Shown: in pieces, positions 13,027 to 16,156 of the stretch
Numbering within the stretch: position 1 is the stretch's first letter
How the letters are laid out: each line of letters begins with the position of its first letter
NCBI GenBank assembly: GCA_964459305.1
Contig: CAYWNA010000289.1
Span: 1 to 16,156 of the forward strand
Origin: CAYWNA01 sp964459305
Lineage (GTDB): Bacteria > Planctomycetota > Planctomycetia > Pirellulales > Pirellulaceae
Length of the DNA stretch: 16,156 nt
Direction of reading: 5' to 3'
Position numbers and translations under genes: made by a program
The notes under the pieces: generated by a model
Databases searched by the model: none
Told to the model about the DNA's origin: nothing
What the model saw: only the letters and a program-made list of their open reading frames with translations

Positions 13027-15792
13027 CTACGTGGATGGAAGGTAAACGTGGAAACAGGTCCCTTTGCCGAGTCTGCTCTCGAACTCAATCCTTCCCCCAA
13101 TCAACTCGGCAACGTTCTTGACGATCGCAAGACCCAGTCCGAGTCCTTCCTCGGTCCCGCCGCCGGTCTCGGCCGAGAAGAACGGCTCGAAGATCTGGTC
13201 CTCTACCTCCGCAGGAATCCCTGGCCCATAATCACGGATGCTGATTCTAACACAATCCTTGTCGACCGGTTCGGCCACGATGTCTAGGACGCTACTCCGA
13301 GGGGAAACCTGGATCGCATTTGCTGTCAGGTTGTGCAGGATTTGTTGCAGACTGCCCTCGGGCGCCCTGACGATCAACTTGGGGGAGACCGGAGCCAGCT
13401 CGATCGTCACCTCGTGCTCCCTGCAGAGCGGTTGGAGCATCACGAACACATCGCGGATCGTCTCCTCAACGGGGACATCAGTGGGGGTCTGCGCCCGGGG
13501 AGAATACAACTTGTACATCTGCCGTACAATGTGGGCGATGCGGTCAATTTCCCGATCAATTCGGCCGACCATGTCGTAGTCGGGATGGTCTTCGGGCACG
13601 GCGTTTCTGATCAGGTGAAAGGAGTTCTTGATGCCGGCCAGCGGGTTGTTGATCTCGTGGGCCACCTGGGCAGCCATCCGGCCGGTGGCAGCCAATTCCT
13701 CCGCTTTGGCTTGCATCTGCTGGCTTTCTCGCAACGCCTCTTCCGCTCGCTTTCGCTCGGTGATGTCGGTATCGCCTCCGCGGTAGCCCCGCAAGGTTCC
13801 GTCTTTGTTGAGGCGGGGAAGGCCGTACGTCGAGACCCACACGATGCGGCCGTCTTTGGTCTGTATGGCATTCTCCAAGTTCCGGAACGGCTCTTTTTGC
13901 TCGAACACCTCGAAGGCTGCCGCCTTGAACTCCTCACGACCAGACTCAGGATGCAAATCATAGAAGTGTTTCCTGCCGATCAATTCTTCAGGCCGGTGGC
14001 CTGTAACCTGTTCCACCACGTGACTGACATGGGTATACAGACCGTCCGTGGCCACCTCCCACGTGAATGTCCCGCTCTGCTGGGCCACCTGGGCGAAGCG
14101 CTCCTCGCTCTCGCGCAGCGCTTCCTCGGCCCGCTTGCGCTCTGTGATATCGCGCACGATCGCCAGAATGCGGTCGTCGTTCCCGATAGCCGCCCTCTTC
14201 AGGTTGACTTCCACCCAAAACAGACGTCCCGCCTTGTCCCGGGCATGCCATTCGAAGATCTGGGGTTCACCCGTAATTGCGTTCTTTATCAGAGCTGCGG
14301 CGCGCTCCTGATCATAGGGCGGCTCGCCCGAGCTCAATTCCTCCACGGAGGCCAACCGGGCTTCCTCAGGAGGATAACCGTACATCTCGCACATCTTTGC
14401 ATTGACATCGATGATACGCCCGGCTTCCATATCGTGGATGAAGATGGCGTCATTGGCGCCGTCAAAAATCGCGTGGAAGTTCTCCTCACTCTCGCGTAGC
14501 GCCTCCTCGGCTTGCTTACGCTCGGTGATGTCGCGCACGATCGCCAGGATGCGATCGTTTTTTCCGATGGTCACTCGCTTGAGGCTGACTTCCACCCAGA
14601 ACAGGCGCCCTGCCTTGTCTCGAGCATGCCATTCGAAAACCTGCGGCTCGCCCAGAATGGCTTTCTTGACCCGTTCCATGGCGTGCTCTTCATCATAGGG
14701 CGGCTCCCCCGAGCTCGACCCTTTCACGTCGAGCGACCGGGCTTCCTCTGGCGTATAGCCGTACATCTCGCACATCGTCCGGTTGACGTCGACGATGCGT
14801 CCGGTTTCCACGTCATGCACAAAGATGGCGTCATTGGCGGAATCATAAATCGCGCGGAAGTTCTCTTCGGATTCGCGCAACGCTTCTTCCGCCAGTTTGC
14901 GCTCGGTGATGTCCCGACAAAGTGACAGGGTCCGTACCCCGTCTTCTGCTTGAACAACCTTTGCGTTGATCTCGATTGGCGTGATCTTGCCCGCACTGTC
15001 GAGATAGTCTATCTGCAGGTTCCTCACGAATCCGAGATCAAAGCACTTCTCTACTTCTTGGGCATTTCTCTCTTGGTCGTGCGTCGCCGTCCACTCGACG
15101 ACGCTGCGGCCAAGGATTTCGGCAAGTGTCTGATGCCCGGTTAGGCGCACGTACTCCGGATTCGCATCGATTACTCTGCCTGCGCCATCAAGAATCAGAT
15201 AACCCGTATCTGTGGTCTCAACCAAACTCCGGTATTTCTCCTCGCTCTCGCCCAGCGCCCGGTTGGTCCGTTCGTGGTGGGCCACCTCCTCGGCCAGCTG
15301 CTTCCCGGCGGCGAGAACGCTGAGCGCAGAGAGAAGGAACGCGAGCAGGAGCGATCCGATGCCGCCTACGAATGTGACGTCCTCCAAGGGCTGCGAAACA
15401 GGGCTGTGGGCGCCGATAAGCGGCCACGCGTCAAAGAAATGGACGCTGTCGATGAAATTGACGGACGTCGAAAACAGGAGCAGGATGGCGGACACTACGA
15501 TCATCGAGCGGATGACAGCGCCTCGATGAACGCGAAAGAAAACAAAAAGCACGGGCGCGAGGAAGAAGAATAGGGTGACAAAATTCAGCCCATCGCGCAG
15601 GAGGCGGTTGGCATCTGTTTCGCGTGGGATCAGCTTCGATAATACCTCCGCCAACACCGCCATCGCCAGTGCGGCGACGGCAAGCCATATTATGCGACGC
15701 GTATCGAGCTGCGCAACCGGACCAAGGACTTCAGCGCCTACAATCCGCGGTTCCGGAGCGCTGTTGGACGTTGGGCGTGAACTACCTCCCAC
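13027..15792 (-). CDS. Membrane sensor histidine kinase with four PAS domains
   Basis: A 921-residue sensor kinase that should autophosphorylate on histidine and pass the phosphate to a response regulator. Four hydrophobic segments at about residues 34-52, 70-87, 94-112 and 142-162 anchor it in the membrane. A short coiled linker leads to four PAS domains at about 184-298, 308-434, 435-561 and 562-680, joined by repeated D-I-T-E-R-K-x-A-E-E-A-L-R-E-S linkers. The HisKA box is A-H-E-I-N-N-P with H712. The ATPase domain has an N-box N-L-T-A-N-A (N825), G1 D-Y-G-P-G-I-P at 854-860, an F-box F-E-P-F-F and G2 G-L-G-L-G-L-A-I-V near 883. No receiver is fused. The GTG at 15792 is chosen because AAGGAGG lies 8 bases before it; the upstream TTG has no such site. 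PAS domains 2 and 3 are a tandem duplication. Remnants flank it on both sides. Confidence 0.93.
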   Translation of the reverse strand: MGGSSRPTSNSAPEPRIVGAEVLGPVAQLDTRRIIWLAVAALAMAVLAEVLSKLIPRETDANRLLRDGLNFVTLFFFLAPVLFVFFRVHRGAVIRSMIVVSAILLLFSTSVNFIDSVHFFDAWPLIGAHSPVSQPLEDVTFVGGIGSLLLAFLLSALSVLAAGKQLAEEVAHHERTNRALGESEEKYRSLVETTDTGYLILDGAGRVIDANPEYVRLTGHQTLAEILGRSVVEWTATHDQERNAQEVEKCFDLGFVRNLQIDYLDSAGKITPIEINAKVVQAEDGVRTLSLCRDITERKLAEEALRESEENFRAIYDSANDAIFVHDVETGRIVDVNRTMCEMYGYTPEEARSLDVKGSSSGEPPYDEEHAMERVKKAILGEPQVFEWHARDKAGRLFWVEVSLKRVTIGKNDRILAIVRDITERKQAEEALRESEENFHAIFDGANDAIFIHDMEAGRIIDVNAKMCEMYGYPPEEARLASVEELSSGEPPYDQERAAALIKNAITGEPQIFEWHARDKAGRLFWVEVNLKRAAIGNDDRILAIVRDITERKRAEEALRESEERFAQVAQQSGTFTWEVATDGLYTHVSHVVEQVTGHRPEELIGRKHFYDLHPESGREEFKAAAFEVFEQKEPFRNLENAIQTKDGRIVWVSTYGLPRLNKDGTLRGYRGGDTDITERKRAEEALRESQQMQAKAEELAATGRMAAQVAHEINNPLAGIKNSFHLIRNAVPEDHPDYDMVGRIDREIDRIAHIVRQMYKLYSPRAQTPTDVPVEETIRDVFVMLQPLCREHEVTIELAPVSPKLIVRAPEGSLQQILHNLTANAIQVSPRSSVLDIVAEPVDKDCVRISIRDYGPGIPAEVEDQIFEPFFSAETGGGTEEGLGLGLAIVKNVAELIGGRIEFESRLGKGTCFHVYLPST
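14110..14871 (-). repeat. Tandem 381-base duplication encoding PAS domains 2 and 3
   Basis: Two copies of a 127-codon unit lie head to tail inside the histidine kinase gene (14871-14491 and 14490-14110). Both encode E-S-E-E-N-F, A-N-D-A-I-F, M-C-E-M-Y-G-Y, S-G-E-P-P-Y-D and F-E-W-H-A-R-D-K-A-G-R-L-F-W at the same spacing. Long stretches also match at the DNA level, for example 14101-14118 against 14482-14499. Confidence 0.85.
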
Positions 15793-15800
15793 GATGCACT

Positions 15801-15807
15801 CCTCCTT
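15801..15807 (-). promoter_or_regulatory. Strong ribosome binding site of the histidine kinase gene
   Basis: AAGGAGG on the minus strand, 8 bases before GTG 15792, matches the consensus perfectly. It overlaps the TAA stop (15808-15806) of the kinase remnant upstream, as expected if the two were once consecutive genes of one operon. Confidence 0.8.
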
Positions 15808-15958
15808 ATCGCAGCATGATGTGCTCACCAAGTACGCGCCGGACCATCTTTATCAGGCCGGCAATGACGTCGTTCAAGTCAACGTTTATCATGTCGAGCA
15901 CCTGCCGGCGACCGGCCAGCTGCCCCACCGTCTCCACCTTCTGCGACGCGCGTAGCTG
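15806..15958 (-). pseudogene. Remnant of a second histidine kinase lacking its phospho-acceptor histidine
   Basis: The minus strand from 15958 reads Q-L-R-A-S-Q-K-V-E-T-V-G-Q-L-A-G, the typical run-up to an A-H-D-F-N-N dimerisation box. At 15910 it jumps in frame to R-R-Q-V-L-D-M-I-N-V-D-L-N-D-V-I-A-G, then M-V-R-R-V-L-G-E-H-I-M-L-R and a stop. In intact kinases of this type the two parts are separated by some 50-60 residues carrying the histidine box, and an ATPase domain follows. Here both are missing, and a TGA lies in frame just upstream (two codons before Q-L-R), so no full-length product is possible. It ends inside the ribosome binding site of the intact kinase. The similarity is from memory of the family. 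Confidence 0.72.
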
Positions 15959-16081
15959 GCATCAGCGCAGGTTCTTCTTTATCGCTTTGGGTGCCACGAC
16001 TTAGTTCTCGTCATTTGCCAACTCCGCGACAAATCGCGTTCACCTTCAGGGGCATGGGCTTTTATACCACAATCAAACTCA

Positions 16082-16098
16082 GTCAGGCACAGCCTGAC
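16082..16098. repeat. Short perfect hairpin (7-base arms, ACA loop)
   Basis: GTCAGGC, ACA, GCCTGAC. It lies in the stretch between the kinase remnant and the right edge (15959-16156), where I see no gene with a credible start. It could be part of another dispersed repeat or a weak terminator; there is no T-tract on either strand. Confidence 0.5.
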
Positions 16099-16156
16099 CG
16101 ACTTTGGTAGGATCGTTCTCTGGTATTCGGAGATTGCCTGGAGGCTGCCTTGGCTC

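Noticed and set aside
13333..14499. 388-codon plus-strand open frame opposite the histidine kinase
   Set aside because: It is antisense to a clearly coding PAS region, its repeats mirror the PAS duplication, and it has no recognisable domain.
15793..15831. N-terminal extension of the histidine kinase from TTG 15831
   Set aside because: It would overlap the remnant upstream and ignore the perfect AAGGAGG placed for GTG 15792.
15979..16156. Minus-strand frame open to the right edge
   Set aside because: About 58 residues with no family resemblance; it runs through the hairpin at 16082-16098, so it is probably non-coding.

Overview
The window looks like a chromosomal piece of a planctomycete, probably Pirellulales-like. 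The reasons are the two exported sulfatases beside a sialidase, an exported PQQ-type beta-propeller protein and a DUF1573 protein; the GC-rich sequence with long spacers; and several unrelated long imperfect palindromes in those spacers. The lineage is inferred from gene content, not from a marker gene. All recognised genes lie on the minus strand except the sialidase.

Layout from left to right: the start of a sodium:solute symporter (cut by the left edge); a sulfatase; a small VOC-fold protein; a 670-base spacer with two palindromes; the plus-strand sialidase; a DUF1573 protein; an exported protein related to the C-terminal part of L-fucose isomerase; an exported PQQ-like beta-propeller; an Asp/Glu-racemase-family enzyme; a DUF1537 (four-carbon acid sugar kinase family) protein; a palindrome; a second sulfatase with an atypical active-site motif; a 727-base spacer with two palindromes and a response-regulator remnant; a multi-PAS membrane histidine kinase; the remnant of another histidine kinase; and a short palindrome at the right edge.

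Read in the direction of transcription (right to left), the kinase-family gene, the racemase-family gene and the beta-propeller gene are joined by two 4-base ATGA overlaps and are almost certainly translated from one message. The fucose-isomerase-like and DUF1573 genes form a second tight pair, and the sulfatase and symporter a third. The overall theme is export of enzymes that remove sulfate and terminal sugars from glycans, import of a small solute, and cytoplasmic processing of a sugar acid. No substrate can be read from the sequence.

The observations most worth a second look are: (1) the DUF1537 / racemase / beta-propeller operon, which lacks the dehydrogenase, aldolase and isomerase partners usual for tetronate kinases; (2) a decayed two-component locus, in which an intact sensor kinase with a recent internal PAS duplication sits between a kinase remnant lacking its phospho-acceptor histidine and a remnant of a response regulator; (3) an exported fucose-isomerase-like protein; (4) two sulfatases that each depart from the canonical active site; and (5) several distinct palindromic repeat families.
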